A stretch of DNA of 64,000 nucleotides from Ectobacillus ponti (GCF_024294785.1 NZ_JANCLT010000003.1:329135-393134); one strand, 5' to 3'; counted from the first letter of the stretch, positions 8,784 through 18,514 are shown. The notes: generated by a model from the sequence alone, not told the origin. Numbers and translations are program-made.

Positions 8784-10192
8784 TACTCAACCACCACTCT
8801 TTTGCGGGATTCCTTGGCAAACAGCTTGCCAGGGTTCATGATGTTGTTCGGGTCGAATGCACGCTTGATGTTCTTCATCGCTTCAATGCCGGCACGGCCG
8901 AGCTTCAGCTCCAGATACGGAGCTTTCATTGCGCCAACGCCGTGTTCGCCGGTAATGGTGCCGCCCAGTTCAATGGCTTTTTCAAAAATCTCTGCGAAGG
9001 CTGCTTCGACGCGATGAATTTCATCCTGATTGCGCACATCTGTCGGGCATGTCGGATGCAGGTTGCCGTCGCCCGCATGGCCGAAGGTACAAATTTTCAC
9101 GTTGTATTTCAACGCGATTTCGTTTACCGCGCGCACCATGGCCGCCACCTTGGAGCGCGGTACAGTCGCATCCTCCAAAATCGTAGTAGGCGCCAGACGG
9201 GCCAAAGCAGACAGGGCGTTGCGGCGTGCTGTCCGAAGCGCTTCCGCCTCTTCTTCGTCCTTGGCGACACGCACATCCACAGCGTTCAGGGATTTGCAAA
9301 TTTGTTCAATTCTCGCGATATCGCGCTCCACAACCTCAGGCGGGCCGTCCTGCTCAATCAGCAGCACCGCTTGCGCCTCTGTCGGCAGGCCGATTTGCGC
9401 GTAATCTTCAACAACCTCAATGGTCGGCTGGTCAAGGAATTCCAGGGTTGTCGGAATAATCTTGTTGGCGATGATGGCGGAAACCGCCTTCGCCGCATCA
9501 TCAATGTCCTCGTACAGCGCCAAAATCGTTTTCTTTGTTTCCGGCATTGGCACGAGCTTCAGAATGGCTTCGGTAATCACGCCAAGCGTGCCTTCGGAGC
9601 CGACGAACAGACGAGTCAAATCGTAGCCCGCCACATCCTTGGCCAGCTTGCCGCCTGTGCGGAGAATATCGCCGTTCGGCAGCACGATTTCCAGGCCGAT
9701 GACATAATCGCGCGTTACGCCATATTTCAGACCGCGCAGGCCGCCGGAATTTTCGTTGATGTTGCCGCCGATTGTGGAGATTTTCATGGAGCTTGGATCC
9801 GGCGGATAGAACAGGCCTTTCGCTTCCACTTCTTTAATCATATCGAGCGTGATCACGCCAGGCTGCACAGTCACAGTCAGGTTTTCTTCATCAATCTCCA
9901 GAATTCTGTTCATATGACGGAACAGGAGAACGATTCCACCTTGAAGCGGCGTTGTGCCGGCGCAAAGGTTGGTGCCGCTGCCGCGCGGTACGATCGGAAT
10001 GCGGTTGTCATTGCAAATTTTCAGGACTGCGGATACTTCCTCCGTGTTGCGCGGGGAGACGACCGCATCCGGCATCGTTTGGAATTGCGGCGTTGCGTCG
10101 TAGCTGTATGTGAGACGGCCCATGGCGGATACATCAATGTTTTCTGGTCCGACAATGGCTGTCAGCTGTTCAATGAGATTTGGTTGCAGCAT
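8783..10192 (-). CDS. glcD: glycolate oxidase FAD-binding subunit GlcD
   Basis: FAD-linked oxidase (469 aa) that oxidises glycolate, or a related 2-hydroxyacid, to the 2-oxoacid. The PP-loop FAD-binding domain is at ~40-220 with PRGSGTNLCAGT and the DPSSMKISTIGGNINENSGG stretch. The C-terminal FAD-oxidase cap contains GHAGDGNLHPTC and GEHGVG. I chose the ATG at 10192 because AAGGAGG lies 11 nt upstream; a longer frame to 10273 would begin inside the terminator of the upstream regulator gene. It is first of a two-gene operon with glcF. Confidence 0.9.
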   Translation of the reverse strand: MLQPNLIEQLTAIVGPENIDVSAMGRLTYSYDATPQFQTMPDAVVSPRNTEEVSAVLKICNDNRIPIVPRGSGTNLCAGTTPLQGGIVLLFRHMNRILEIDEENLTVTVQPGVITLDMIKEVEAKGLFYPPDPSSMKISTIGGNINENSGGLRGLKYGVTRDYVIGLEIVLPNGDILRTGGKLAKDVAGYDLTRLFVGSEGTLGVITEAILKLVPMPETKKTILALYEDIDDAAKAVSAIIANKIIPTTLEFLDQPTIEVVEDYAQIGLPTEAQAVLLIEQDGPPEVVERDIARIEQICKSLNAVDVRVAKDEEEAEALRTARRNALSALARLAPTTILEDATVPRSKVAAMVRAVNEIALKYNVKICTFGHAGDGNLHPTCPTDVRNQDEIHRVEAAFAEIFEKAIELGGTITGEHGVGAMKAPYLELKLGRAGIEAMKNIKRAFDPNNIMNPGKLFAKESRKRVVVE

Positions 10193-10204
10193 AGTGTCAA
10201 AATC

Positions 10205-10224
10205 CTCCTTGTGAAGCGTTTTCA
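10205..10224 (-). promoter_or_regulatory. glcD ribosome site and cre-like element
   Basis: On the minus strand TGAAAACGCTTCA (10212-10224) is a short dyad resembling a CcpA cre site, one base shorter than the usual 14-bp form. It sits just before the AAGGAGG ribosome site. This suggests catabolite repression of glcDF. Confidence 0.4.
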
Positions 10225-10273
10225 TTTTTTGCGCGTGATCATTGTGGATACGCTTCCTTCTGCTTTCTATCAT

Positions 10274-10296
10274 AAAAAAAAGCGGGAGCTCCCGCT
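10274..10296 (-). terminator. terminator of the CdaR-type regulator gene
   Basis: Perfect palindrome AGCGGGAGCTCCCGCT (10281-10296) followed on the minus strand by seven or more T. Confidence 0.9.
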
Positions 10297-10325
10297 ATGT
10301 TTGTTTCTCTAAAAATAAACCGCTT

Positions 10326-11438
10326 TTATGATGGTTTTTTTGGTGAATTCTCCAATAGGCGCAAAGCGACATACAAGGTAGCCAGATCTTCAAAGCGCTT
10401 TGGATTCAGGCCAGTCGCCTCTTCAATCTTCTTAAAGCGGTAATGCAGCGTGTTAATATGGATATGCAGCTGTTCGGCCGCCAGCTTATAGGACTGGTTA
10501 CAGCCAATGAACGCCTGCAGCGCTTCAAACAGCTCGCGCTCATAAACAAGGGCATACAAGGTACGCTTCAGAAATTCTTCGCGCGTATCCCCGGAAATAT
10601 CCTGCAGGCACATTTCGAGCCGCAGGTTTTCATGGAATACGACGGCATGGGTCGGCAGGGCCACCTCCAAAGCCCGCAATGCCTGCTCGTAGGAGGTGTG
10701 CATCCGCTTCGCGGGCATCGTCTGGCCGATGCCGACGGCCAGCTTCACCGGGAAGGCGGATTCAGCATCCTGCTTCCATTTGTTGAGCAGGGCAGCAGTT
10801 TCCTTGGCGTCCTCCTCTCCAACGGCATGCACCAAAATGAGCCGTTCGTTGCCCCAGCGGACGAGCAGGTCCTGCTTGGGCAGCAAGGGATGCATATACT
10901 GCCAAACCTTGCGCTGCAGCAGCGGATCGCTTTCGTGCAGCGCAAGCAAAATAAGCCGCTGGCGCCCTTCCAGCGTCACGCCGAGCGCCTTGGCCCGGTC
11001 GAGGAAGGAGGGCGACCACTCGCGCCGCTGCAGCCAGTCGAAGACAAAGGCTTCGTAGGAGCGCTGCTCGAGCTCCAGCTGCTCCAGAAAATAGTTTTCG
11101 TGAATGAGCAGCTCGGTCATTTTCCGCATAATTTCACCGTATTGCGAGATGTCTTCCGGTTTCCCGGTGATGCCGATGACACCGACCACCTCGTCATGGA
11201 ATAAAAGCGGCAGGCTGATGCCGGCTTTTACCCCTTGCAGCTTATGCTCGTCCTCCTTCGTGATGATGACAGTCTTCTTTTGCTGGAGGCAGAGAAGGGC
11301 TCCCTCGTGAAAGGTGCCCAGCCGGGTCGGATCCGTGCTGGCGATAATGATGCCGTTCGCGCCGACGATAATAATGTTTTCGCTGATGAGGCGGCGCACT
11401 TCACGTACGATTTTTTTTGCAAGGTCAGGAAAAAGCAT
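10326..11438 (-). CDS. CdaR/PucR-type transcriptional regulator of the glycolate genes
   Basis: A 370-aa regulator with an N-terminal sugar-diacid-recognition region (~1-135, starting LAKKIVREVRRLISENIIIVGANGIIIAS) and a C-terminal PucR-type helix-turn-helix (~310-360; QSYKLAAEQLHIHINTLHYRFKKIEEATG). The middle (~170-280) resembles the degenerate GGDEF-like domain of these proteins. It lies upstream of glcDF on the same strand, separated by a terminator, matching the ysfB-ysfC-ysfD order of B. subtilis as I recall it. It probably activates glcDF in response to a hydroxyacid. GAGGTG precedes the ATG. Confidence 0.85.
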   Translation of the reverse strand: MLFPDLAKKIVREVRRLISENIIIVGANGIIIASTDPTRLGTFHEGALLCLQQKKTVIITKEDEHKLQGVKAGISLPLLFHDEVVGVIGITGKPEDISQYGEIMRKMTELLIHENYFLEQLELEQRSYEAFVFDWLQRREWSPSFLDRAKALGVTLEGRQRLILLALHESDPLLQRKVWQYMHPLLPKQDLLVRWGNERLILVHAVGEEDAKETAALLNKWKQDAESAFPVKLAVGIGQTMPAKRMHTSYEQALRALEVALPTHAVVFHENLRLEMCLQDISGDTREEFLKRTLYALVYERELFEALQAFIGCNQSYKLAAEQLHIHINTLHYRFKKIEEATGLNPKRFEDLATLYVALRLLENSPKKPS

Positions 11439-11631
11439 GGTTGCACCTCAATTGTATTTACAAGGAATCATAGTGTTGTCATGATGGGTTTCCGATTTTT
11501 GATGTCCAGCTGCGGGGATGAGCCCCGTCGCTTTTCTACATTATAATCATTCGGAAATCCGGTGGAAAGTTTTCACACTCTCCACACAATTATTTGCTAT
11601 GCTGACAGAAAGGGTAAAGTGGGGTGAGCTT

Positions 11632-12585
11632 TTGCGTAAGGTAATATTGCTTTTGCTGCTTGTTGTCCTGGCCAGCGGCTGCCGGGACGGGTTTACGGCG
11701 GTCGGCGCAGGGCATGTTGTGGTGACCACAAATATAAAAGAAGGCAGCCTGAGCTTCATTGATGTGGGCAAAGGCAGGGTTACGGCAACTTGGAAGGTGC
11801 AAAAGCCGGTAACCGGCACCTTTATTCTGCCGGATGGCGATACAATCGGGATGTATGGCAAGGACATGGATGGGGTGGAGCTGTATTCCTTGCAGACAGG
11901 GCGCGCTGCGGGCTCCTGGCCGACAGGAAAGGGCGTTGTCAATGCGCTTGTATCCGGGAATCGGATATTTCTGGCCAATCAGACGACAAATGCGGTGCAT
12001 GTGCTTGGGGCGGATGGGAAGGAAGCCAGAAAAATTACGGTGGGGCAGTCGCCGCTTACCATGACGGAGGATGCCTCGCATCTGTATGTATTGGACTTTC
12101 ATGATAAAATGGTAACAGTGATTGATAAGAAAACCTATGCGGCGCTGCGAACCTGGCGCATCCCGGCTTCCTCGGCCGGGGCAGTGGTGACAAGCCGCGG
12201 AGAGATGTGGGTTGGCGGACATGGCGCGGGCGATGTGCTGAATGAAGAGGTTCATGTCTACCGGACGGCAACCGGAGAGCTGGCGAAGACCGTACAGGCA
12301 TCACAGATGCCGGTCGGCTTCGCGGCGGATGAGAAGTGTGTGTATGTGCTGAGCCACGGCACAGGGATACTCACGAAGTTTACGGCAGACGGCTATCAGG
12401 CCGTACAGTCCGAGCCGATCGGCTCAAACCCGTTCACGGTGCAAAAGTATGGGGAGCAGCTGTATGTGGCCAGCTATGACAGCGATGAAGTGTATGTTCT
12501 GGATGCCGGAACGATGAAGGTCACAGGAACGATACAAGTGGGAAAAGGACCGTTTCAGCTGACGGAAAGAAGGGGGACGAGGTAA
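11632..12585 (+). CDS. beta-propeller lipoprotein (YVTN/YncE-like)
   Basis: A TTG start at 11632 is preferred because GGGGTGAG lies just upstream and the product then begins with a clean lipoprotein signal, RKVILLLLLVVLASGC; an in-frame ATG at 11599 has no ribosome site. The 317-aa product has repeated ~40-residue beta units, such as FIDVGKGRVTATWKV, VHVLGADGKEARKITVGQSP and VYVLDAGTMKVTGTIQVGKGP, typical of seven-bladed YVTN/YncE propellers. It should be anchored outside the membrane. The response-regulator gene begins on the next base after its stop, so it is probably co-transcribed with the two-component system and may sense or modulate its signal. Confidence 0.8.
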   Translation: MRKVILLLLLVVLASGCRDGFTAVGAGHVVVTTNIKEGSLSFIDVGKGRVTATWKVQKPVTGTFILPDGDTIGMYGKDMDGVELYSLQTGRAAGSWPTGKGVVNALVSGNRIFLANQTTNAVHVLGADGKEARKITVGQSPLTMTEDASHLYVLDFHDKMVTVIDKKTYAALRTWRIPASSAGAVVTSRGEMWVGGHGAGDVLNEEVHVYRTATGELAKTVQASQMPVGFAADEKCVYVLSHGTGILTKFTADGYQAVQSEPIGSNPFTVQKYGEQLYVASYDSDEVYVLDAGTMKVTGTIQVGKGPFQLTERRGTR

Positions 12586-13263
12586 ATGAAAGCGCATCGG
12601 GTGCTCGTGGTGGATGATGAGGATGATATGCGGCAGCTGGTCGGCATGTATTTGGAGAATGCCGGCTATTACTGGCGGGAGGCGCATAACGGACGGGAGG
12701 CGCTGCGGATCATGGGGCGCGACAGCTTCGATTTGCTCATTTTGGATGTCATGATGCCTGAGCTGGACGGCATTTCCCTTTGCAAGGAAATCCGGAAAAC
12801 GTCAGATGTGCCGATCATTTTTTTGACGGCAAAGGGAGAGGAATGGAACCGGGTCAGCGGACTGAAAAGCGGCGGTGATGATTACATTGTAAAGCCCTTC
12901 AGCCCGGGGGAATTGATGGCTCGCACAGAGGCGGTGCTGCGGCGCTATACAAGACAGGAGCAGGATGCGAGAGTGCAGTTTGGCCCGATTGAAATTTATG
13001 AGGCGGGCCGGACGGCGGCGGCAGGCGGCAAGCCTGTGGCGCTGACGGTGAAGGAATTTGATTTGCTGCTGTATCTCTGTAATCATGAGGGGCAGGCATG
13101 CAGCCGCGAGCAGCTGCTGGAGCAGGTATGGGGTTACGACTATGCCGGCAGTACGAGGACGGTGGACACGCATGTGAAAACCATCCGCTTAAAGCTTGGT
13201 GAGTACGGCGACCTCATTCAAACCGTCTGGGGTGTCGGCTATAAATTCGAGGTGTCGGCATGA
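12586..13263 (+). CDS. OmpR/PhoB-family response regulator
   Basis: A 225-aa DNA-binding response regulator. The receiver domain (~4-118) has the acidic pair DDED at 10-13, the phosphoacceptor Asp54 in LLILDVMMPELDG, and the Lys in YIVKPF. The winged-helix effector domain (~130-223) shows ALTVKEFDLLLYL and TRTVDTHVKTIRLKLG. The start follows the lipoprotein stop directly (TAAATG), and its stop overlaps the kinase start (ATGA), so the three genes form one translationally coupled operon. Target genes are unknown. Confidence 0.95.
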   Translation: MKAHRVLVVDDEDDMRQLVGMYLENAGYYWREAHNGREALRIMGRDSFDLLILDVMMPELDGISLCKEIRKTSDVPIIFLTAKGEEWNRVSGLKSGGDDYIVKPFSPGELMARTEAVLRRYTRQEQDARVQFGPIEIYEAGRTAAAGGKPVALTVKEFDLLLYLCNHEGQACSREQLLEQVWGYDYAGSTRTVDTHVKTIRLKLGEYGDLIQTVWGVGYKFEVSA

Positions 13264-14642
13264 GTCGGCTGACGATGGTCCAAAAGCTGTGGCTGACCAT
13301 CAGTCTGCTCGTGGCCGGCACTCTGCTTGGCGTCTATGCGGTCTCGCTGTATGCGTATGAAAAGCTGTATGTGCAGACGATTCGCGACACACTGATTCAG
13401 GAAGGGCGGCAGCTCTCCTCCCATCATGGGGAGGGAGAGGCCGCCTTTTCCCGCCGGGTGGAGGAGTTTGATGCCGTATCAGAAGCACAAGTGCTCTATG
13501 TGAGCAACCCGCGCGACCTCAGCGCGTGCCTGCCGTTTGATGTGCAGTATACCTCCATTATCAGTGAAGCGGACCGCCAGCGGCTGCTCGCAGGCGAGGT
13601 CATTACGAAAACCGGCTATGAGGAACGCTTCCGCAGCAGTATTATGGGCGTGGTGATACCGATTGTGGAGCAGAAGAAGCTGGTCGGCATCATTTATTCC
13701 TATCTGCCGCTCAAAGGCATCCGCAGCATGATTTTGGAATTGGGCTGGATTTTGGCGCCGCTTGCCGTCCTGCTCATTGCCCTGGCCGCTTGGGTCGGCC
13801 GGAAAATTGTTCTCGCGGTGACGAAGCCGCTGCTGCAGATGGAAGCTGTGTCATGGAAAATGGCCAAAGGCGACTTCTCCGAGCGCATCCCGGTTTCCTC
13901 CCATGATGAGGTGGGCCGGCTGGCGGAAGCCTTCAACAGCATGTCGGATGCCTTACAGGAAGAGGATACGCAGCGGAAGGAGTTTTTGGCGAACGTATCG
14001 CATGAGCTGCGGACGCCGCTCAGCTATATCAAAGGATACAGCGAAGCCATTCTGGATGGCGTGGTGAAGCAGGAGCAGCAGCCGAAATTCATCGGCCTCA
14101 TTCAAAAGGAGGCAAACCGGATGCAGCGGCTTGTGCATGACTTGCTGCATTTGGCGCAGCTCGAAGGAGAGCTGTTTCCGCTGCACCTGCAGCCGACAGT
14201 ATTTGCCCAGCTCGTGGAGGATGTGCTTGCTTCCTATGAGCTGAAGCTGGCGGAAAAAGAGCTGCGGCTGACAATGGAGCTGGACCCGGACGTGATTGTA
14301 CAAGCGGATGAAGACCGGCTCCGGCAGGTCGTGCACAATCTGCTGGACAACGCCATCCGTTATACGCCGGCGGCCGGCAGCATCACGGTGGAACTGCGGC
14401 AAGAGCAGAGCATGTGCTGCCTGCGGATTGCGGACACAGGCGTCGGCATCGCAGCGGAGCATCTGAAGCGTCTCGGTGAGCGCTTCTATCGCGCCGATAA
14501 AGCGCGCAGCCGCCAGCACGGCGGCACAGGGCTTGGCCTGGCCATTGTCAAGCAAATCGTGGCGCTGCATGAGGGGCAGCTGGAGATTCAGAGCGCTGCA
14601 GGAACCGGCACCACGGTTTTAATCCGGCTGCCGCTTGTATAA
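13260..14642 (+). CDS. membrane sensor histidine kinase partner
   Basis: A 460-aa kinase. TM1 is at ~9-31, an extracytoplasmic sensor at ~32-157, TM2 at ~158-180, HAMP at ~181-235 (ending DEVGRLAEAFNSMSDAL), the phosphoacceptor His248 in FLANVSHELRTPLSYIKGY, and the ATPase domain with N-, G1- and G2-box motifs (LLDNAIRYTP, DTGVGI, HGGTGLGLAIVK). It is the cognate partner of the regulator it overlaps by four bases. The extracellular domain could contact the co-encoded propeller lipoprotein; that is inference. Confidence 0.95.
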   Translation: MSRLTMVQKLWLTISLLVAGTLLGVYAVSLYAYEKLYVQTIRDTLIQEGRQLSSHHGEGEAAFSRRVEEFDAVSEAQVLYVSNPRDLSACLPFDVQYTSIISEADRQRLLAGEVITKTGYEERFRSSIMGVVIPIVEQKKLVGIIYSYLPLKGIRSMILELGWILAPLAVLLIALAAWVGRKIVLAVTKPLLQMEAVSWKMAKGDFSERIPVSSHDEVGRLAEAFNSMSDALQEEDTQRKEFLANVSHELRTPLSYIKGYSEAILDGVVKQEQQPKFIGLIQKEANRMQRLVHDLLHLAQLEGELFPLHLQPTVFAQLVEDVLASYELKLAEKELRLTMELDPDVIVQADEDRLRQVVHNLLDNAIRYTPAAGSITVELRQEQSMCCLRIADTGVGIAAEHLKRLGERFYRADKARSRQHGGTGLGLAIVKQIVALHEGQLEIQSAAGTGTTVLIRLPLV

Positions 14643-14647
14643 AATAT

Positions 14648-14676
14648 TTGAGATTTGCAGAAATTCCCTCTACAAT
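14648..14676 (+). promoter_or_regulatory. sigma-A promoter of lutR
   Basis: TTGAGA (14648-14653), 17-bp spacer, TACAAT (14671-14676), about 50 bp before the lutR GTG. Confidence 0.75.
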
Positions 14677-14729
14677 AAAGAGGAGTTTGATTTTCCTCAT
14701 AGATGCAGTACAGATGAGGGTACCGGGGT

Positions 14730-15461
14730 GTGATTCAACTGGAATACAAGTCGATTAAGCCAAAGAAAATATATGAAGAAGTGGCTGAAGCCATTTTGCA
14801 GATGATCAAAACTGGCAAGCTGAAGCCGGGGGACAAGCTGTTGCCGGTCCATCAGCTTGCGGAGGAGTTTCAGGTCGGCCGGTCGGCTGTCCGCGAGGCG
14901 CTTAGCGCGCTGCGGGCCATGGGTCTGATTGAGATGCGCCAGGGGGAAGGGACGTACGTCAAGAATTTTGAAGCCTCCTCCGTCACGTCCTCTCTCAGCA
15001 CAACCGTGCTCATGAAAAAGGAGGACATTTCCAGCCTGCTGGAGGTGCGCCAGGTGCTCGAGGTCGGGGCTGTGCAAGCGGCGGCTGCTCGGCGCACCGA
15101 GGAGGATCTCGCTGAAATGCAGCGCTGGCTTGCCGTGATGAAGAATCATATTGGCGATGAAGAGATGGGCGAGCGCGCCGATTTCCATTTTCATATGGCG
15201 ATTGCCGGGGCGGCGCACAATCTCATTTTGCTGGAGATGATGAACCATGTCGCGGAAATGGTGGCACAGACCATTGGGGAAACACGCCGGCTGATGCTAT
15301 ACGGGGAAGCGACAACAGCGGAGCGTCTGGCTGAGGAGCATCAGGCCATTTATGACGCGATCGCAGCGGGCGATGGGGAAACGGCACGCGGGCTGATGTA
15401 CAGCCATCTGCACGGCGTAGAGGAAAACGTGTCGGCTGTTTGGAAGAAGAAAAATCTGTAA
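14730..15461 (+). CDS. lutR: FadR/GntR-family regulator LutR
   Basis: A 243-aa regulator starting with GTG behind GATGAGGG. The N-terminal GntR winged helix (~10-75) contains PGDKLLPVHQLAEEFQVGRSAVREAL and the GEGTYV wing. The C-terminal FadR-type all-helical ligand domain (~95-230) has the His residues of HFHMAIAGAAHN and YSHLHGV, which bind a metal in this family. Length and position directly upstream of lutABC match B. subtilis LutR, which represses lutABC until L-lactate is present. An inverted repeat fitting its known operator lies before lutA. Confidence 0.9.
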   Translation: MIQLEYKSIKPKKIYEEVAEAILQMIKTGKLKPGDKLLPVHQLAEEFQVGRSAVREALSALRAMGLIEMRQGEGTYVKNFEASSVTSSLSTTVLMKKEDISSLLEVRQVLEVGAVQAAAARRTEEDLAEMQRWLAVMKNHIGDEEMGERADFHFHMAIAGAAHNLILLEMMNHVAEMVAQTIGETRRLMLYGEATTAERLAEEHQAIYDAIAAGDGETARGLMYSHLHGVEENVSAVWKKKNL

Positions 15462-15475
15462 ACCGAGATTTTTCT

Positions 15476-15504
15476 CTTTCAAAATGTGTATTTTCTGTTA
15501 CAAT
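15476..15504 (+). promoter_or_regulatory. likely lutABC promoter
   Basis: CTTTCA (15476-15481), 17-bp spacer, TACAAT (15499-15504). The -35 is weak. Confidence 0.55.
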
Positions 15505-15516
15505 AGAGCGTAGAGA

Positions 15517-15530
15517 AGTAAGCGTTTTCG
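15517..15530 (+). promoter_or_regulatory. cre-like site in the lut leader
   Basis: AGTAAGCGTTTTCG matches the CcpA consensus except at its outermost bases and lies about 12 bp after the -10 box, where binding would block transcription. It sits within a wider GTAAG...CTTAC dyad. Confidence 0.55.
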
Positions 15531-15585
15531 CACTTACAGAGAAGGAAGCATGGGCTTTAAATGTGTTTCTTTCTCTTTTCATCAA

Positions 15586-15617
15586 GTCATCAGATGACCG
15601 GATTAATAGATGACCGG
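15586..15617 (+). promoter_or_regulatory. LutR operator
   Basis: GTCATC-A-GATGAC at 15586-15598 is a perfect dyad and fits the TCATC-N-GATGA repeat I recall for B. subtilis LutR. AGATGACCGG occurs at 15592-15601 and again at 15608-15617 as a direct repeat 16 bp apart, giving a second half-site. Confidence 0.7.
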
Positions 15618-15639
15618 TTAAGTTGAGGGGGAGAACAGG

Positions 15640-16356
15640 ATGAAGGTTAGTTTGTTTATTACTTGCTTAGTGGATATGTTCCAGCCGAATGTCGGCAAAG
15701 CGACAGTGGAGCTGCTGGAGCGCCTCGGCTGTGAGGTGGATTTTCCGGCATCCCAGGTATGCTGCGGCCAGCCGGCCTACAACAGCGGCTATGTAGAAGA
15801 ATCGAAGGAAGCGGCGAAGAATATGATCCGCGCGTTTGAGCGTTCCGGAATCGTTGTCACACCATCCGGCTCCTGCGCGACAATGTTCCAGGAGTATCCG
15901 CATTTGTTCAAGGGCGACCCGGAATGGGAGCAGAAGGCCCGGCAGCTTGCTGATAAGACATATGAGCTGACGCAGTTTATCGTGGATGTGCTGGGAATTA
16001 CCGATGTGGGCGCGCGCTTGAACGGAAAAGCGACGTACCACACTTCCTGCCACATGACACGCTTGCTTGGCGTGAAGGAAGCACCGTTCATTCTGCTGTC
16101 CAATGTGAAAGGACTCGAAATGGAGACGCTGCCAAACGCGCAAAACTGCTGCGGCTTCGGGGGAACGTTCTCAGTGAAAATGACGCCGATTTCTGAGCAG
16201 ATGGTCGACGAGAAGGTGGAGAGTGCCATGGCTACAGGAGCGGATTATCTCATTGGCGCAGACTGCGGCTGCCTGCTGAACATCGGCGGCCGGATGGAGC
16301 GTCTGGGCAAGCCTGTAAAAGTGATGCACATTGCTGAAGTGCTGAATAGCCGCTGA
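15640..16356 (+). CDS. lutA: L-lactate utilisation protein LutA
   Basis: A 238-aa cytoplasmic subunit of the iron-sulfur L-lactate dehydrogenase complex LutABC, which oxidises L-lactate to pyruvate. It consists of two CCG (cysteine-rich) domains: [14 protein letters not shown] (~47-60) and [15 protein letters not shown] (~166-180), with further Cys in the GSCATM and TSCHMTR stretches. It is first in the operon behind GAGGGGGAG. Regulation is by LutR and probably CcpA. Confidence 0.95.
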   Translation: MKVSLFITCLVDMFQPNVGKATVELLERLGCEVDFPASQVCCGQPAYNSGYVEESKEAAKNMIRAFERSGIVVTPSGSCATMFQEYPHLFKGDPEWEQKARQLADKTYELTQFIVDVLGITDVGARLNGKATYHTSCHMTRLLGVKEAPFILLSNVKGLEMETLPNAQNCCGFGGTFSVKMTPISEQMVDEKVESAMATGADYLIGADCGCLLNIGGRMERLGKPVKVMHIAEVLNSR

Positions 16357-16370
16357 AGGGGGAAACGAAC

Positions 16371-17795
16371 ATGGCGATGAAAATAAGCGATAAAAAGTTT
16401 AATGACCGGATTGGGGAAGGCATCCAGGACAATACGATGCGCGGCGCTGTTTCTGCGGCGCAGGAGCGTCTGCATACACGCCGTCTGGCGGCTGCCGAAG
16501 AGCTGGGCGAGTGGGAGAAATGGCGCGAGCTTGGCGAGCAGATCCGCCAGCATACATTGGAAAATCTGGACTACTACTTAATGCAATTGAGTGAAAGCGT
16601 ATCAAAGCGCGGCGGCCACGTGTTCTTTGCCAAGACGAAGGAAGAGGCGGCGCAATATATTAAGGAAATTGCAGAGCGCAAGCAGGCGAAGAAGGTTGTG
16701 AAATCCAAGTCCATGGTGACGGAGGAGATCAGCATGAATGCGGCGCTTGAGAGCATCGGCTGTGAGGTTGTGGAAAGTGACCTTGGCGAATACATCCTGC
16801 AAGTGGATGACCATGAGCCGCCTTCCCACATCGTCGCGCCGGCGCTGCATATGACAAAGGGGCAAATCCGCGAAGTATTCCATGAGAAGCTTGGCTATGA
16901 AATGACGGAAGACCCATATGAGATGACGAAGTTCGTCCGTAAAATTCTCCGCGAAAAGTTCATGGAAGCAGAAATCGGGGTAACCGGCTGCAACTTCGCG
17001 GTAGCGAATACCGGCTCCATCTGTCTCGTGACGAACGAAGGAAACGCGGACCTTGTAACTGCGATTCCCAAAACGCAAATCGCGGTAATGGGCATGGAGC
17101 GCCTCGTGCCGACAATGGAGGAGCTGGATGTGCTGGTCGGTTTGCTGTGCCGCAGTGCGGTCGGCCAGAAGCTGACGAGCTACGTGACCGTGGTGGGGCC
17201 GAAGCAGGAAGCCGAACTGGACGGACCGGAGGAATTTCACCTCGTGGTCGTGGACAACGGACGCTCCGAAATTCTCGGCTCCGAGTTCAGCCAGGTACTG
17301 CAATGCATCCGTTGTGCGGCCTGCATCAACGTCTGCCCGGTCTACCGCCACATCGGCGGCCATTCCTACGGCTCCATCTATCCGGGCCCGATCGGGGCGG
17401 TATTGACACCGCTGCTTGGCGGCTACGACGATTACAAGGAACTGCCGTATGCCTCCAGCCTGTGCGCAGCTTGTACAGATGCCTGCCCGGTGAAAATTCC
17501 GCTGCATGAGCTGCTCTTGAAGCACCGCCAGGTTATCGTGGAACGCGAAGGGCGCGCGCCGCTGGCGGAAAAGCTGGCGATGAAGATGTTTGGTATGGGT
17601 GCCGCTTCTTCAGCACTGTACAAAATCGGCACAAAGGTCGCCCCGGCTGCGCTGACGCCATTCACATCTGGCGACAAGATTTCCAAGGGTGTCGGCCCGC
17701 TGAAGAACTGGACGGAAATCCGCGAGTTCCCGGCGCCAAGCAAGGAGCGCTTCCGCGACTGGTTCAAGGAACACGAGAAGGAGGGCAAAAACTGA
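16371..17795 (+). CDS. lutB: L-lactate utilisation iron-sulfur protein LutB
   Basis: A 474-aa central electron-transfer subunit. The N-terminal and middle part (~60-290) is the LUD domain shared with LutC. Two ferredoxin-like 4Fe-4S motifs follow: [19 protein letters not shown] (~311-330) and [14 protein letters not shown] (~364-378). The C-terminal tail is the LutB-specific region. It starts 14 bp after lutA behind AAGGGGG and overlaps lutC by one base (TGATG). Confidence 0.95.
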   Translation: MAMKISDKKFNDRIGEGIQDNTMRGAVSAAQERLHTRRLAAAEELGEWEKWRELGEQIRQHTLENLDYYLMQLSESVSKRGGHVFFAKTKEEAAQYIKEIAERKQAKKVVKSKSMVTEEISMNAALESIGCEVVESDLGEYILQVDDHEPPSHIVAPALHMTKGQIREVFHEKLGYEMTEDPYEMTKFVRKILREKFMEAEIGVTGCNFAVANTGSICLVTNEGNADLVTAIPKTQIAVMGMERLVPTMEELDVLVGLLCRSAVGQKLTSYVTVVGPKQEAELDGPEEFHLVVVDNGRSEILGSEFSQVLQCIRCAACINVCPVYRHIGGHSYGSIYPGPIGAVLTPLLGGYDDYKELPYASSLCAACTDACPVKIPLHELLLKHRQVIVEREGRAPLAEKLAMKMFGMGAASSALYKIGTKVAPAALTPFTSGDKISKGVGPLKNWTEIREFPAPSKERFRDWFKEHEKEGKN

Positions 17796-18505
17796 TGACG
17801 GGTGTAATTCAAAATCGGGAATCCTTTTTAAATAACCTGGCAGGCCGCCTCGGCCGCGAGCGCCGCACATCCGGTGTGGCGCGTCCGCAGTGGAAGCATA
17901 CAGTGAACTGGGATGTGCTGCGCGATGCTTCAGCGGAAGAGCTGCTGGAGGTATTCAAAAAGCAGTGCAACAATATCCATACGACGGTGATTGAAACATC
18001 CAAGGAGCAGCTCGCTTCTGCCATCAAGCAGGTGGTGGCGGAGAATGGCGGCGGCCCTGTTCTGGCGTCGCAGGATGAGCGTTTTGCGCAGTATGGCCTG
18101 CGCGCGCTCTTGGACCAGGAATGGCCGGCTGAGAACGTGGAGGTCAACACATGGGCCACACAAGCAGGCACGGACTACTTCGCGATTGCGGAGCGCTCCA
18201 ACATCGGCCTTGTGTTCAGCGACTACACGCTGGCGGAATCCGGCACGATTGTCGTGCAGGCACGCGAAGGACAGGGGCGCGCCCTGCATTTTCTGCCCAA
18301 CATCTATATGGTCATCATTCCGCGCGAGACACTGGTGCCGCGCATCACACAAGCGGTGCACGCGCTGAATCAGAAGGTGGAGAACGGCGAAACGCCGGCT
18401 ACCTGCATCAACTTCATCTCCGGCCCAAGCAACTCCGCTGACATCGAAATGAATCTCGTTGTCGGCGTGCACGGCCCGTTGAAGGCATACTATTTTGTCG
18501 TATAA
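17795..18505 (+). CDS. lutC: L-lactate utilisation protein LutC
   Basis: A 236-aa LUD-domain protein, the third subunit of the lactate oxidation complex. The conserved [18 protein letters not shown] and the C-terminal [20 protein letters not shown] segments are typical. It is translationally coupled to lutB and closed by a strong terminator. Confidence 0.95.
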   Translation: MTGVIQNRESFLNNLAGRLGRERRTSGVARPQWKHTVNWDVLRDASAEELLEVFKKQCNNIHTTVIETSKEQLASAIKQVVAENGGGPVLASQDERFAQYGLRALLDQEWPAENVEVNTWATQAGTDYFAIAERSNIGLVFSDYTLAESGTIVVQAREGQGRALHFLPNIYMVIIPRETLVPRITQAVHALNQKVENGETPATCINFISGPSNSADIEMNLVVGVHGPLKAYYFVV

Positions 18506-18514
18506 TTTTATTTG

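Noticed and set aside
10193-10273. upstream extension of glcD
   Set aside because: It reaches to the edge of the preceding terminator; the strong AAGGAGG supports the inner ATG.
8762-10312. 516-aa open frame on the plus strand
   Set aside because: Antisense to glcD; no recognisable domain, no ribosome site.
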